The notes: generated by a model not told the origin, from the letters alone. Positions 45,253 to 55,071 are shown, numbered from the stretch's first letter. The stretch is DNA of 64,000 bases from Chromobacterium rhizoryzae (GCF_020544465.1 NZ_CP066126.1:2914001-2978000); one strand, 5' to 3'. A program made the numbers and translations.

Positions 45253-45564
45253 TCAGTCTTTCACTTGCTTGAGTTGCACCACCGAAAACAGGATCACCGC
45301 AATCGCCAGCATCGCCACCGGACTGAACGGCTTGCCGAACAAGGCCACATCCAACAGATAAGCGCCTACGGTTCCGAAGATCACAAAAAACACATAGGCG
45401 GTCGACGCGCCCATTCTCTTGGTCGCCAGCACCAGCAAGGAGAAACTGCCGATGATGCAGACAATGGTCGCCAACCATTCCAATACGCTTTCCGAGCGCT
45501 TCAAACCCGCGGCCCACAGTACTTCCAAACCGCTGGCAAACAGCAACAACACCCAGCTAAGCAT
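45253..45564 (-). CDS. SMR family efflux subunit (first of pair)
   Basis: 103 residues from MLSWVLLLFASGLEVLWAAGLK; the conserved Glu is in GLEVLW. Four membrane helices. Ten codons of extra upstream frame (from 45594) are possible, but AAGGGG 9 bases before 45564 favours this start. A TetR gene lies immediately upstream on the same strand. Confidence 0.85.
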   Translation of the reverse strand: MLSWVLLLFASGLEVLWAAGLKRSESVLEWLATIVCIIGSFSLLVLATKRMGASTAYVFFVIFGTVGAYLLDVALFGKPFSPVAMLAIAVILFSVVQLKQVKD

Positions 45565-45627
45565 CTTTAAACGCCCCTTCCCCGACTCAATCATCAAAGC
45601 CCGTTCAGCCGTCGCGGCACACGCCCG

Positions 45628-45672
45628 GAGCCTGTTTACGCACCCTCGGGCAAGAACGGAAAAACCCTGCGG
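45628..45672. repeat. Truncated fragment of the inverted-repeat element
   Basis: GAGCCTGTTTACG followed by CGGGCAAGAACGGAAAAACC matches the start of the GTTTACG variant (copy 7). It lies between the TetR and SMR genes. Confidence 0.45.
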
Positions 45673-45707
45673 CGGCCCACTTGATAATGAGCGCGCCAAG
45701 AACGTCT

Positions 45708-46253
45708 TCAGCGCTCCGCCAATCGCTCGATATCTTGGAACGCGTCCCGCCACTCCTGCTCGCTCATCTCGGCCAGGCCGAAGTAGCGCAGCATGAACGC
45801 CCCTTCCACCGCCAGATAGGCCACGCGCGCGCGGCGGCCCTCCTCGGTGGCCACGTCCAGCTTGCCCAAGCGCTCGGCATGCCAGGCCCGCACCCAGTCT
45901 TTCTGATCCTTGGACTCCAGCATGGCGCTCAGATGGCAGGCGGCGCGGGCGATCAAGGCCTCTTCCGTCGCGGTGATGCGGACATGGGTTTTGACTTGCT
46001 CGACGCTGGACAGCTGTTCGGCGGCGACACCCGCGGTTTTCTCGAAACACGCGTCGTAGTGCTTGCCCCAGCGCTCCAACATGGCGTTGACCAGATTGCG
46101 CTTGGCGCCGAAACAGGACTGGACCCCGCCCTTGCTGATGCCCACGGCCTTGGCCACGGCGTCTATGGTGAGGGCGGCCGCCCCCTTGCGTTCTATGATC
46201 TCTTCCGCCGCGTCCAACACCTGATTGCGATCGATGGATCTGGGTTTGCTCAC
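45708..46253 (-). CDS. TetR family regulator of the SMR pump
   Basis: 181 residues. N-terminal helix-turn-helix (LTIDAVAKAVGISKGGVQSCFGAKRNLV) and an all-helical ligand domain. Encoded just upstream of the two SMR genes on the same strand, with a 20-bp palindrome before its start, so autoregulation and control of the pump are likely. Confidence 0.88.
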   Translation of the reverse strand: MSKPRSIDRNQVLDAAEEIIERKGAAALTIDAVAKAVGISKGGVQSCFGAKRNLVNAMLERWGKHYDACFEKTAGVAAEQLSSVEQVKTHVRITATEEALIARAACHLSAMLESKDQKDWVRAWHAERLGKLDVATEEGRRARVAYLAVEGAFMLRYFGLAEMSEQEWRDAFQDIERLAER

Positions 46254-46271
46254 GATGCCTCCCGGTTCATT

Positions 46272-46291
46272 GAATACATACGTATGTATTC
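46272..46291. promoter_or_regulatory. TetR-type operator
   Basis: Perfect 20-bp palindrome GAATACATACGTATGTATTC, 18 bases upstream of the TetR start, with the TAC-GTA centre common in TetR operators. Confidence 0.65.
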
Positions 46292-46337
46292 TATTGAACC
46301 CCAGGAAATAGCGTCAAGCGCGCGATGGGCGTCGCAA

Positions 46338-47900
46338 CTAGGCCGGCGCCAGCTCCTGAGTGAACAAGGTCTGGCCGGCCACGTCCTTCAGCCTCACCGT
46401 CATCGCGCGGCTGCGGGCGTCTATGTCCACCTGGCCGAAGAACTGCATGCCGGCCAGCGGCGACAGGTTCTGCGTCTCCGGCGCCTTCTGGTACACCACC
46501 TTGGGGCCGAAAGTCATGTCCAGCGGATTGGGACCGAAGGTGCCGGCGTTCAACGGACCGGAGACGAACTCCCAGAACGGATTGAAGTCCGCGAAAGCGG
46601 CGCGTTCCGGATGGTAATGATGGGCGGCGGTGTAATGCACGTCGGCGGTGAACCACACCACGTTGCGGATATCGCGTCGCTTGATCTCGCCCAGCAGCAA
46701 GGCCAGCTCCAGTTCGCGCCCCAGCGGCCGGCCGTGGTCGCCGTTGGCCATCGCCTCCCAGCGCGCGCTGCCGTCCGCGTTCTTGCCGTCGGCCACCTGC
46801 AAGCCCAGCGGCATGTCCGCCATCACCGCCTTCCAGACGCCCTTGGAAGCCTGCAAGCCTTCCAACAACCATTGCAGCTGCGCCCGGCCCATGAAGTTCG
46901 CGCCCGGCTCGCCCTCCCGCTGTAGATTGGCGCCGTTGGCGTCGCGATAGCTGCGCATGTCCAGCACGAAGACATCCAGCAACGGCCCTTGCGGCAGATG
47001 GCGATACACCCGCTCGTCCTCGCCGTTGCCGTGAAGCCGCAGCGGCGCGTACTCCAGAAAGGCGCGGGTGGCGCGCGCCTGCAACACGCCTATGTTTTTC
47101 TCGCGGTAACGCGGGTCGGCGGACAAGTCCTTGCCGTCGGACCAGTTGTTGACCACCTCGTGGTCGTCCCATTGCCAGATCTGCGGCACCTCGGCGGCAA
47201 AGCGCCTCACATTGGCGTCCATCAGGTTGTAGCGGTAGCGGCCGCGGTATTCGTCCAGCGTCTCCGCCACCTTGCTCACTTCCGGCGTCAGCAGATTGCG
47301 CCAGATCTTGCCGCCCTCCACCGCCGTCTCGGCCGCCATCGGGCCGTCTGCGTAAATGGTGTCGCCGCAATGCACGAAGAAATCCGGCCGCTGCCGGCGC
47401 ATGGTTTCGTAGATGCGCATGCCGCCCCAGTCCGGATTGATGCCGTAGCCCTGGCCGGCGGTGTCGCCGGACCAGACGAAGCGCAGATCGCGCGCCGTTT
47501 CCGCCACAGTGCGAAAGCTCCCTGTCACCGGCTCGGACCAGGCCCGCGGATGGACCGCGTCTTCAAAACGCGCTCTCACATACAGCCGCTCGCCGGCCGG
47601 CAGGCCGCTCAGATCCACGCGCGCGGTGAAGTCGCCGGCCTCGGTCGCCCAGGGGCCCCGCACCTGGCGCGGGCTGGCGAAGCGCTCGCTGCGGTCCCAC
47701 TCCACCACCAGGCGCGCGGTCCGGTCGGAGCGCGCCCAGACGATGGCGCGGTCCGCGCTCGCGTCGCCGATCTGGATGCCGGAATTCATCAGCGGGCGCA
47801 GACGGTCCGAGGTGACGACGGCCGGCGCGGCCAGCGCCGGCCCGGCCAGCAACAGGCCACCTCCGGCAAGCGAGGTTTTCAAAAAACGGCGGCGATCCAT
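46338..47900 (-). CDS. PhoD-like alkaline phosphatase/phosphodiesterase
   Basis: 520 residues with a twin-arginine signal (MDRRRFLKTSLAGGGLLLAG). PhoD N-terminal domain (about 35-140), then the metallophosphatase core: WSGDTAGQ, HCGDTIYADGP, WDDHEVVNNW, and TADVHYTAAHHY. The mature enzyme uses Fe and Ca to release phosphate from mono- and diesters in the periplasm or outside. GGAGA precedes the ATG. No pho box could be identified. Confidence 0.88.
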   Translation of the reverse strand: MDRRRFLKTSLAGGGLLLAGPALAAPAVVTSDRLRPLMNSGIQIGDASADRAIVWARSDRTARLVVEWDRSERFASPRQVRGPWATEAGDFTARVDLSGLPAGERLYVRARFEDAVHPRAWSEPVTGSFRTVAETARDLRFVWSGDTAGQGYGINPDWGGMRIYETMRRQRPDFFVHCGDTIYADGPMAAETAVEGGKIWRNLLTPEVSKVAETLDEYRGRYRYNLMDANVRRFAAEVPQIWQWDDHEVVNNWSDGKDLSADPRYREKNIGVLQARATRAFLEYAPLRLHGNGEDERVYRHLPQGPLLDVFVLDMRSYRDANGANLQREGEPGANFMGRAQLQWLLEGLQASKGVWKAVMADMPLGLQVADGKNADGSARWEAMANGDHGRPLGRELELALLLGEIKRRDIRNVVWFTADVHYTAAHHYHPERAAFADFNPFWEFVSGPLNAGTFGPNPLDMTFGPKVVYQKAPETQNLSPLAGMQFFGQVDIDARSRAMTVRLKDVAGQTLFTQELAPA

Positions 47901-48095
47901 GGCGTTCTCCGGTGCTGATCAAGACAGTCAAAACGCCGATCTTGCCGCGGCAAGATGACGCCAGGATGTCCCGCTAGCGGGTTTTACGTATTTCATTCGC
48001 GCGCTTGATCGCATATACCTCAAACACCCCGCCGCGCGGCCCTCCGAGCCGGCCCGCAGTCAACGGGCTCCGCCAACAGGTTCAAAGGAAAGCAC

Positions 48096-48884
48096 ATGCT
48101 CTGGGACCCCGGGCCGCCCCCGCCTTTCTCCTCGCTGTTCGAGCACGCTCCGCTGGCAAGCTATCAGGCTCTCCCGGCCAAATTCCGCCTGGAATGGGGC
48201 CCCGTCTACTACCGCGGCCGCCTGGACGGCAGCGCCAAGGTGCTGATCGTGGGACAGGACCCGTCCGCCGATGAAAACCTGACGCGCCGCGCCATGGTCG
48301 GCACCGCCGGCCAGCGGGTGCAGGGCTTTTTGCGCAAGCTGGGCCTGGACCGTTCCTACGTGATCGTCAACGCCAGCCTGTACAGCATTTACGGCCAGTT
48401 CGACGCCGAGATGGCCGGCTTCATGGACCAGGCCGCCGTGCGCGCCTGGCGCAATCAATTGCTGGACCAGCTCAAGCAACCCGGCCTGCAAGCGGTGATC
48501 GGCTTTGGCAAGGCGGCGGCCAAGGTGCTGGACGACTGGCCCGGCGCGGCGTCCTTCAAGGCCGCGCAGCGGCTGTTCCAGCCGCAGCATCCCACCGCGC
48601 GCTCGCCCGGCGCGCTGCTCAAATCCTGGAACCAGACCCTGGCCGCGCTGGCGCCTTTGCTGAACCCGGACCCCGGCCTTGCGCCGGACCCCACCCCCTA
48701 TGAGCTGACGGGCTTTCGCGAGCAGGATCTAGCGCGGATTCCCGCCGCGGACCTGCCCTTCGGCATGCCGGCCTGGCTGGGCCAGGGCGATATGGCCACG
48801 CGGGTGATCAAGGGCCAGGCCAAACTGAAAACCCCGGCCGCCAACGCCTCCATTCTGTGGACGGCGCAGGCGGACCAGGGCTGA
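48096..48884 (+). CDS. Uracil-DNA glycosylase family protein
   Basis: 262 residues. VLIVGQDPSADENLTRRAMVGTAGQRVQGFLRKLGL is the first motif of the UDG superfamily, and FQPQHPTARSP near residue 168 the second (His-Pro). No Cys cluster, so not the iron-sulfur families 4 or 5. Role in base excision repair is inferred from the family. AAGGAA precedes the start. Confidence 0.75.
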   Translation: MLWDPGPPPPFSSLFEHAPLASYQALPAKFRLEWGPVYYRGRLDGSAKVLIVGQDPSADENLTRRAMVGTAGQRVQGFLRKLGLDRSYVIVNASLYSIYGQFDAEMAGFMDQAAVRAWRNQLLDQLKQPGLQAVIGFGKAAAKVLDDWPGAASFKAAQRLFQPQHPTARSPGALLKSWNQTLAALAPLLNPDPGLAPDPTPYELTGFREQDLARIPAADLPFGMPAWLGQGDMATRVIKGQAKLKTPAANASILWTAQADQG

Positions 48885-48901
48885 ACCGGCGGGAGAAGCA
48901 A

Positions 48902-50218
48902 ATGAAAAGCCTGGGATGGCTGCTGTGCACCGCCGCGCTGTTGCCGGCCCACGCCGGGGTGACGGTGACGCCGGGCGACGACGAACACTTGGTGATACGC
49001 GGCCGCCTGGTGCTGGCGGAACAAGAGAGCGACGGCCGGCTGGTGCTGGCCGGCGACCGCATCGTCTGCGCCGGCGCGGACTGCGCCGAGCCCCCCGGCG
49101 CCACCGTGCTGGACGTGAGCGAGGGCTACGTCTTTCCCGGCTTCATCGACGCCCACAACCACGTGGCCTACAACGCGCTGCCCAAGTGGACGCCGCCCAA
49201 GCTCTACCAGAACCGCGGGCAATGGCAGCGCGCCGCCGCCTACAAAACCTTCAAACGTCCCTACGATCAATTGAAGAAAAGCGGCCTGATCTGCGAAATG
49301 GTGAAATACGGCGAGGCCAAGGCGCTGATCAGCGGCGTCACCACCATACAGGGCTCGCCCGCCGGCCGCTGCCTGCAAGGGCTGATCCGCAATGCGGAGA
49401 ACCCCCAGTCCGGCCTGCCAGTCTCCTCCGCCCACGTCCGCACCTTCATCCTGGACGTCGGCGGCGCGCCCAAGATCGACTGGAACGCGACCGACGCCTT
49501 CCTGATCCACGTCGCCGAAGGCGTGGACGCCGACGCGCTGGCGGAATTCTCCACGCTCAAGGCCAAGGGCCTGCTCGCCCCCGGCACCGCCGTCATCCAC
49601 GGCACCGCCTTCGGCGACGAGGAGTTCCGCCAGATGGGCGCGGCGGGCAGCAAGCTGATCTGGTCCCCGCAAAGCAATCTGGCCCTGTACGGCCGCACCA
49701 CCCGCGTCGACCTCGCCTTGCGCCACGGCGTGCCGGTCTCGCTGGGCGTGGATTGGAACCCCACCGGCAGCGACAATCTGTTCGACGAACTGCGCGTGGC
49801 GGAAAGCGTCAACCGCCGGCAATTCCAAAGCGCGATCCGGGAACGGGACTGGGTGGCCATGATCACCCGCCACCCGGCGCGGGCGCTGGCCCTGGACGAC
49901 TACATCGGCGAACTGCGCGCCGGCCTGAAAGCCGACGTCGTCATCCTGTCCAGCCGCGCCGCCGCCCCCGGCCAGGCGCTGCTGGACGCCAGGCTGCGCG
50001 ACGTGGCCGCGGTGCTGGTGGACGGCCGGCTGCTTTACGGCGACAGCGACGCGATGGCGGCGGCCGGCCGCGCCGATTGCGACGCGCTGACCGTGGACGG
50101 CGCGCCCAAACGGCTCTGCATGCAAACCGCCAAAACGCCCAAGGGCGAGCAGCGGCTGGACGACGTCCGCGCCGCGCTGCGCAAGGTCTACGCCGGCGTG
50201 GCGCCGCTGGCGCCCTGA
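48902..50218 (+). CDS. Secreted amidohydrolase
   Basis: 438 residues with a signal peptide (MKSLGWLLCTAALLPAHAG). Amidohydrolase-superfamily metal sites: FPGFIDAHNHVAYN, HVAEG, VIHGTAF and LGVDWNPTGSDN (Asp). This set fits deaminase- or chlorohydrolase-like (subtype III) members, but a periplasmic location is unusual for them. Substrate unknown. Start supported by GGGAG; it follows the UDG gene by 17 bases. Confidence 0.8.
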   Translation: MKSLGWLLCTAALLPAHAGVTVTPGDDEHLVIRGRLVLAEQESDGRLVLAGDRIVCAGADCAEPPGATVLDVSEGYVFPGFIDAHNHVAYNALPKWTPPKLYQNRGQWQRAAAYKTFKRPYDQLKKSGLICEMVKYGEAKALISGVTTIQGSPAGRCLQGLIRNAENPQSGLPVSSAHVRTFILDVGGAPKIDWNATDAFLIHVAEGVDADALAEFSTLKAKGLLAPGTAVIHGTAFGDEEFRQMGAAGSKLIWSPQSNLALYGRTTRVDLALRHGVPVSLGVDWNPTGSDNLFDELRVAESVNRRQFQSAIRERDWVAMITRHPARALALDDYIGELRAGLKADVVILSSRAAAPGQALLDARLRDVAAVLVDGRLLYGDSDAMAAAGRADCDALTVDGAPKRLCMQTAKTPKGEQRLDDVRAALRKVYAGVAPLAP

Positions 50219-50419
50219 GCCCGCCGCTCAAAGTCCGCGCTCCGCGACAGCGCCGATCCGGCGGCGCGCGCCCATGCCCGCCGGTCCCCGCGGCGTCTCC
50301 GGCAAGCGTGGATACCCAATGGACATTCCACTCCCTGCTTACGAGTGCATATGCTATAAAACAGCAAAATATGATTAATTCATAAACACCAAATCCGTTG
50401 ATCAATGGAGCTTTGGCGC

Positions 50420-53400
50420 ATGCAGCAAACTCCCGCCTCCGGCAACGACGCCTTCGAGTTTCTGTCCACGCTGCCGCCCAGCCGCGCGCAGCGCCGGCTG
50501 GCCCTGGCCGCCATCGTGGTATCCATGCTGGTCTTCGTCTGCGCGCTGCCCTTCGCCAAGCTGCCCCTGCCCAAGGTGCCCGCCTTCATTCCCGCCTATC
50601 AGGCGGCGATGGCGGTCTGCGATCTGGTCACCGCGGCGCTGTTGTTCGGCCAGTACGCGATCTTGCGCGCTCGCGCCCTGCTGGCCTTGGCGACGGGCTA
50701 TTTGTTCACCGCGCTGATGGCGATGGCGCATTCACTGACCTTCCCCGGCGTGTTCGCGCCGGGCGGCCTGCTGGGCGCCGGGCCGCAGACCACGGCCTGG
50801 ATGTATATGTTCTGGCACGGCGGCTTTCCGCTGATGGTGCTGGCCTACGCGCTGCTCGCCCAGCGCAACGACGGCCCCAAGCGCTTCGCCAGCGCGCTGC
50901 CGGCGGTGCTGGGCTGCGTCGCCGGCTCGCTGGCGCTGATGGCGGCGCTGACGGCACTGGCCACGCTGGGCCACCCCTGGTTTCCCCCCATCATGCAAGG
51001 CAGCCGCTACACCCCCATCATGTTCGGCGTGGTGTCCGCGGTTTGGGGCTTCAGCGCGCTGGCGCTGCTGCTCTTGCTGCGGCGCTGGACGCGCACCTTG
51101 CTGGATGTCTGGCTGGCGGTGGTGATGACGGCCTGGCTGTGCGACATCGCCCTGTCCGCCATGCTCAACGCCAGCCGCTTCGACCTGGGCTTTTACGCCG
51201 GCCGCGGCTACGGCCTCTTGTCCGCCAGCTTCGTGCTGATCATCCTGCTGCTGGAAAACGGCCTGCTTTACGCGCGGCTGGCGGACACCGCCGGGCAATT
51301 GCGCGTGGCCAAGCAGCAGGCGGAAGACGCCACCCAGGCCAAATCGATGTTCCTGGCCAATATGAGCCATGAAATCCGCACGCCGATGAACGCCATCATC
51401 GGCATGTCCTATCTGGCGCTTAAAACCAAGCTGAGCGGGCAACAGCGCGACTACGTCAACAAAATCCACAACGCCGGCACCTCCCTGCTGGGCATCATCA
51501 ACGACATTCTGGATTTCTCCAAGGTGGAGGCCGGCAAGCTGGAAATGGAGGCCGAACCGTTCTGGCTGGACGATGTGCTGGAGGCGGTGTCCTCGCTGGT
51601 GGCGCAAAAGGCGACGGACAAATCGCTGGAATTGCTGTTCGAAGTGGGCTCGGACGTGCCCAAGGGGCTGGTGGGCGACGCCCTGCGGCTCAGCCAGGTG
51701 CTGATCAATTTGAGCAATAACGCGATCAAGTTCACGGAAAAGGGCCAAGTGGCCATCATCATCAGCCGGCTGGAACAAGTGGGCGACAAGGTCCAGCTGC
51801 GTTTCTGCGTGCACGACACCGGCATCGGCATGAGCGAGGAACAGGCGGCGCGGCTGTTCCAGCCGTTCAGCCAGGCCGACGGCTCCACCACCCGCCGTTT
51901 TGGCGGCACCGGCCTGGGCCTGACCATCGCCAAGCGGCTGGTGGAGCTGATGGGCGGCTCCATCCGGGTGGAATCCGCCCCCGGCTGGGGCAGCCTGTTC
52001 ATGTTCAACGCCTGGCTGGGCGTGTCCTCCGCCGTGGACACCCGCCGCCAGGGCCTGCCCGGAGAGATCAAGGGCCTGCGCGTGCTGGTGGTGGACGACA
52101 ACGCCTCGGCGCGGGACATCCTGTCCGACCAGCTGCGCTCGCTGGGCTTCTACGCCCACGCCTGCGCCTCCGGGCCGGAGGCGGTGGCGGCGATCGCCCA
52201 GGCCAATCTGGACCGGCCTTTCGACGCGGTCTTCGTGGACTGGATGATGCCGGGCATGAACGGGGTGGAAACCATCTCACAGATTCGCAGCATCAGCCGC
52301 AGCATCAAGGTGGTGCTGGCCACCGCCTTCGGCCGCGACGACGTGCGCGCCCAGGGCGAGCTGAGCGGCTGCGACGCGGTCCTGATCAAGCCCGTCAGCC
52401 TGTCCTCGCTCTACGACGTGGTGCTGGCGATGTTCGGACCGCAGCGGGACCACGGCCTGGTGGCGCTGACCGAGGAATTGCCGCGGCTGGACGGCGTGCG
52501 CCTGCTCTTGGTGGAAGACAATCTGGTGAATCAGCAGATCGCCGTGGAACTGCTGGGCGACGCGGGCGCGCTGGTGACCTTGGCCAATCACGGCGGCGAA
52601 GCGCTGGCGCGTCTGGCCGCGATGGGGCCGCAAGGCTTCGACGCGGTATTGATGGATGTGCAGATGCCGGTGCTGGACGGCATCTCGGCCACCCGGCAGA
52701 TCAAGGCCGATCCCCAGTTCGCCTCCTTGCCGGTGCTGGCGATGACGGCCGACGCGCTGTCGGAGGAGCGGGAGGACTGCATGAGCGCCGGCATGGACGA
52801 CTACATCGCCAAGCCGATAGACCCGCATACGATGTTCCAGACCCTGCTGCGCTGGGTGAAGCCGATACCGCCGGGCGCGGAGATCCACCGCGCCTCCTCG
52901 TCCGCGCTGGCGCTGCCGGACATCCCCGGCCTGGATCAACAGGCCGGCTTGAAACGCGTGGCCGGCAAGCGCGAGCTGTATCTGCACCTGCTGCGCCAAT
53001 TCATCGCCGAGGAAGCGGACGCCGCCGCGCGGCTGTCCGCGGCGCTGGAAATCGGCGACTACGTCCAGGCCGAACGCACCGTGCACACGCTCAAAGGCGT
53101 CAGCGGCAATGTGGGCTGCGTGCAGTTGCAGGAGGCGGCCACCGTGCTGGAGCGGGATTTGCGCGCGCGCGGCGCCATTCATCTGGCGCCGCTGGAACAG
53201 GCGCTGGAACAGGTGATGACGGCGCTGCGCGCCGGTCTGGAAGCGGAAGACCGCTTATCCGACGCCGGCACGCCGACGGCGGACGCGCCGGCCGGCCCGG
53301 CGCTGCTGCAACAACTGGCCGCCCTGCTGGCCGCCAGCGACGGCGACGCGCTGGAACTGTTCCTGCAACAGACGCCGGCGCTGCGCGCCCTGTTCGGCCC

Positions 53401-53518
53401 CGATGAATTCGCCGACTTCGAAAAAGCGCTGAACCACTTTGACTTCGTCAACGCGCTGACACTGTTGCGCCACGCCGCGGCCGCCCAGCGCATCCCCTTG
53501 CCGGAGGACATAAGATGA
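50420..53518 (+). CDS. MASE4 hybrid histidine kinase with two receivers and Hpt
   Basis: 1032 residues. The ATG at 50420 is preferred over one 15 bases earlier because GGAG lies 9 bases before it. Order: MASE4 membrane sensor with about seven helices (30-290), a short coiled coil, HisKA (FLANMSHEIRTPMNAI, His phosphosite), HATPase (NNAIKF, GGTGLGLTI), receiver 1 (Asp in FVDWMMPG), receiver 2 (Asp in LMDVQMPV) and Hpt (HTLKGVSGNVG). A complete phosphorelay in one protein. It overlaps the following HD-GYP regulator by 4 bases, which is its probable output partner. Signal unknown. Confidence 0.92.
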   Translation: MQQTPASGNDAFEFLSTLPPSRAQRRLALAAIVVSMLVFVCALPFAKLPLPKVPAFIPAYQAAMAVCDLVTAALLFGQYAILRARALLALATGYLFTALMAMAHSLTFPGVFAPGGLLGAGPQTTAWMYMFWHGGFPLMVLAYALLAQRNDGPKRFASALPAVLGCVAGSLALMAALTALATLGHPWFPPIMQGSRYTPIMFGVVSAVWGFSALALLLLLRRWTRTLLDVWLAVVMTAWLCDIALSAMLNASRFDLGFYAGRGYGLLSASFVLIILLLENGLLYARLADTAGQLRVAKQQAEDATQAKSMFLANMSHEIRTPMNAIIGMSYLALKTKLSGQQRDYVNKIHNAGTSLLGIINDILDFSKVEAGKLEMEAEPFWLDDVLEAVSSLVAQKATDKSLELLFEVGSDVPKGLVGDALRLSQVLINLSNNAIKFTEKGQVAIIISRLEQVGDKVQLRFCVHDTGIGMSEEQAARLFQPFSQADGSTTRRFGGTGLGLTIAKRLVELMGGSIRVESAPGWGSLFMFNAWLGVSSAVDTRRQGLPGEIKGLRVLVVDDNASARDILSDQLRSLGFYAHACASGPEAVAAIAQANLDRPFDAVFVDWMMPGMNGVETISQIRSISRSIKVVLATAFGRDDVRAQGELSGCDAVLIKPVSLSSLYDVVLAMFGPQRDHGLVALTEELPRLDGVRLLLVEDNLVNQQIAVELLGDAGALVTLANHGGEALARLAAMGPQGFDAVLMDVQMPVLDGISATRQIKADPQFASLPVLAMTADALSEEREDCMSAGMDDYIAKPIDPHTMFQTLLRWVKPIPPGAEIHRASSSALALPDIPGLDQQAGLKRVAGKRELYLHLLRQFIAEEADAAARLSAALEIGDYVQAERTVHTLKGVSGNVGCVQLQEAATVLERDLRARGAIHLAPLEQALEQVMTALRAGLEAEDRLSDAGTPTADAPAGPALLQQLAALLAASDGDALELFLQQTPALRALFGPDEFADFEKALNHFDFVNALTLLRHAAAAQRIPLPEDIR

Positions 53519-54615
53519 CGGACTCCGCCCCGGCGGCCCCGCGTCAGACCGTTCTGATCGTGGACGACACCCCGGAAAACCTCACCTTGCTGTATGGCTT
53601 GCTGAAAGACCATTATCGGACCCAAATCGCCAACAGCGGCGAGCGCGCGCTGGAGCTGCTGGAAGGCGACGCGCTGCCGGATTTGCTGCTCTTGGATGTG
53701 ATGATGCCCGGCATCGGCGGCTTCGAGACTTGCCGCCAGGTCAAGGCCAACCCGCGCACCGCGCGCATCCCGGTGATCTTTCTGACCGCGATGGGCGAGA
53801 ACGAGAACGAACAGGCCGGCTTCGACGCCGGCGCGGTGGATTACATCATCAAGCCCATCTCGCCGCCCATCGTGCTGGCCCGGGTCAAAACCCATCTGAG
53901 GCTCAAGGCCGCCGCCGACTTTCTGGAAGACAAGGCCGCCTTCCTGCAAACCGAAGTGGAACGCCGCATCCACGAAGTGCAAGTGGTTCAGGACGTCACC
54001 ATCCTGGCGCTGGCCTCGCTGGCGGAAACTCGCGACCATGAAACCGGCAACCATCTGCGCCGGACGCAGAACTACGTGCTCGCCCTGTGCACCCAATTGC
54101 GCAATCACCCGCGCTTCCAGGCCGTGCTGGAAGAGGAGACCATCCAGGAGTTGTTCAAATCCGCGCCCTTGCACGATATCGGCAAGGTGGGCATTCCGGA
54201 CGACATCCTGCTCAAACCGGGCAAGCTGACGCCGGAAGAGTTCGAAATCATGAAAACCCACACCACGCTGGGACGCGACACCATCGCCGCGGCGGAGCGG
54301 CTGCTGGACTCTCCCAGCAGCTTTCTGCGCCACGCCAAGGAGATCGCCTACAGTCATCAGGAGAAATGGGACGGCAGCGGCTACCCCCAGGGCCTGACCG
54401 GCGACGACATTCCGGTGTCCGCCCGGCTGATGGCGGTGGCGGACGTCTACGACGCCCTGATATCCCGCCGCGTCTACAAGCCCCCCTTCCCCCATGAGCA
54501 GGCGGTCGCCATCATCCGCGAAGGCAGCGGCAAGCATTTCGACCCGGACATCGTCGCCGCCTTCCTGAGCATGACGGAAACCTTCCGCGCCATCGCCCTG
54601 CGCTATACCGACTAA
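53515..54615 (+). CDS. RpfG-type response regulator, HD-GYP phosphodiesterase
   Basis: 366 residues: receiver domain (1-130, phospho-acceptor Asp in LLLDVMMPG), linker helix, then HD-GYP with LHDIGKVGIPD and HQEKWDGSGYPQGL. The complete HD and GYP motifs predict an active c-di-GMP phosphodiesterase. ATGA overlap with the hybrid kinase gene couples it to that phosphorelay. Confidence 0.93.
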   Translation: MTDSAPAAPRQTVLIVDDTPENLTLLYGLLKDHYRTQIANSGERALELLEGDALPDLLLLDVMMPGIGGFETCRQVKANPRTARIPVIFLTAMGENENEQAGFDAGAVDYIIKPISPPIVLARVKTHLRLKAAADFLEDKAAFLQTEVERRIHEVQVVQDVTILALASLAETRDHETGNHLRRTQNYVLALCTQLRNHPRFQAVLEEETIQELFKSAPLHDIGKVGIPDDILLKPGKLTPEEFEIMKTHTTLGRDTIAAAERLLDSPSSFLRHAKEIAYSHQEKWDGSGYPQGLTGDDIPVSARLMAVADVYDALISRRVYKPPFPHEQAVAIIREGSGKHFDPDIVAAFLSMTETFRAIALRYTD

Positions 54616-54673
54616 GAACCGCCTCCCAACCAAGCGCCGCGCGCAAAATCGCGCAGCTTCCCGGCGACACAAT

Positions 54674-54701
54674 AAAAAAGCCGGCAAGCAAGCTTGCCGG
54701 C
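54674..54701 (-). terminator. Rho-independent terminator
   Basis: 10-bp perfect stem GCCGGCAAGC/GCTTGCCGGC (54680-54701) with an A-run on the left, giving a U-run for minus-strand transcripts. It serves the DUF2788 gene, beyond the intervening repeat element, and may also stop the HD-GYP transcript. Confidence 0.6.
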
Positions 54702-54724
54702 TGTTCGCGGTATCGCGGGTCTTA

Positions 54725-54867
54725 GAACGTGTTTACGATCTCGCGAGCCAGAGCGAGACAAGGCGAAAACCGCTGAGAAAGCGGAATGTACAGAGGGTAT
54801 ATGAGCATTTCGAAGCGGTACTCACCGTGCCAAGATTCACGAAGCGCAGCAGATCGTAAACAGGTTC
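54725..54867. repeat. MITE-like inverted-repeat element, copy 7 (GTTTACG variant)
   Basis: 143 bp with ends GAACGTGTTTACGATCT and AGATCGTAAACAGGTTC and the shared internal core GCGGAATGTAC. Flanked by TTA at 54722-54724 and TTA at 54868-54870; the right TTA is the TAA stop of the DUF2788 gene on the minus strand. Confidence 0.85.
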
Positions 54868-55071
54868 TTACTTCTGGATCAGGAACTCCACCAGCACGTT
54901 CTTGAACAGGAAGCCGGACACGCCGAAGCCCAGCACCAGGAACAGGATGAACATGCCCATCTTGCCGGCCTGAGCCTTCTTGCCCAGGTCCCAGATGATG
55001 AAGCCCATGAAAATGATCAGGCCGCCCAGGCACACGATCATGGAAATATTGGTGAATTGTTCTTCCGACAC
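54868..55071 (-). CDS. DUF2788 membrane protein
   Basis: 67 residues from a GTG start (VSEEQFTNISM), preceded by AAAGGA. Two membrane helices (about 8-25 and 40-60). Matches DUF2788, a short protein common in betaproteobacteria, function unknown. Its stop codon is part of the repeat element's target duplication. Confidence 0.78.
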   Translation of the reverse strand: MSEEQFTNISMIVCLGGLIIFMGFIIWDLGKKAQAGKMGMFILFLVLGFGVSGFLFKNVLVEFLIQK

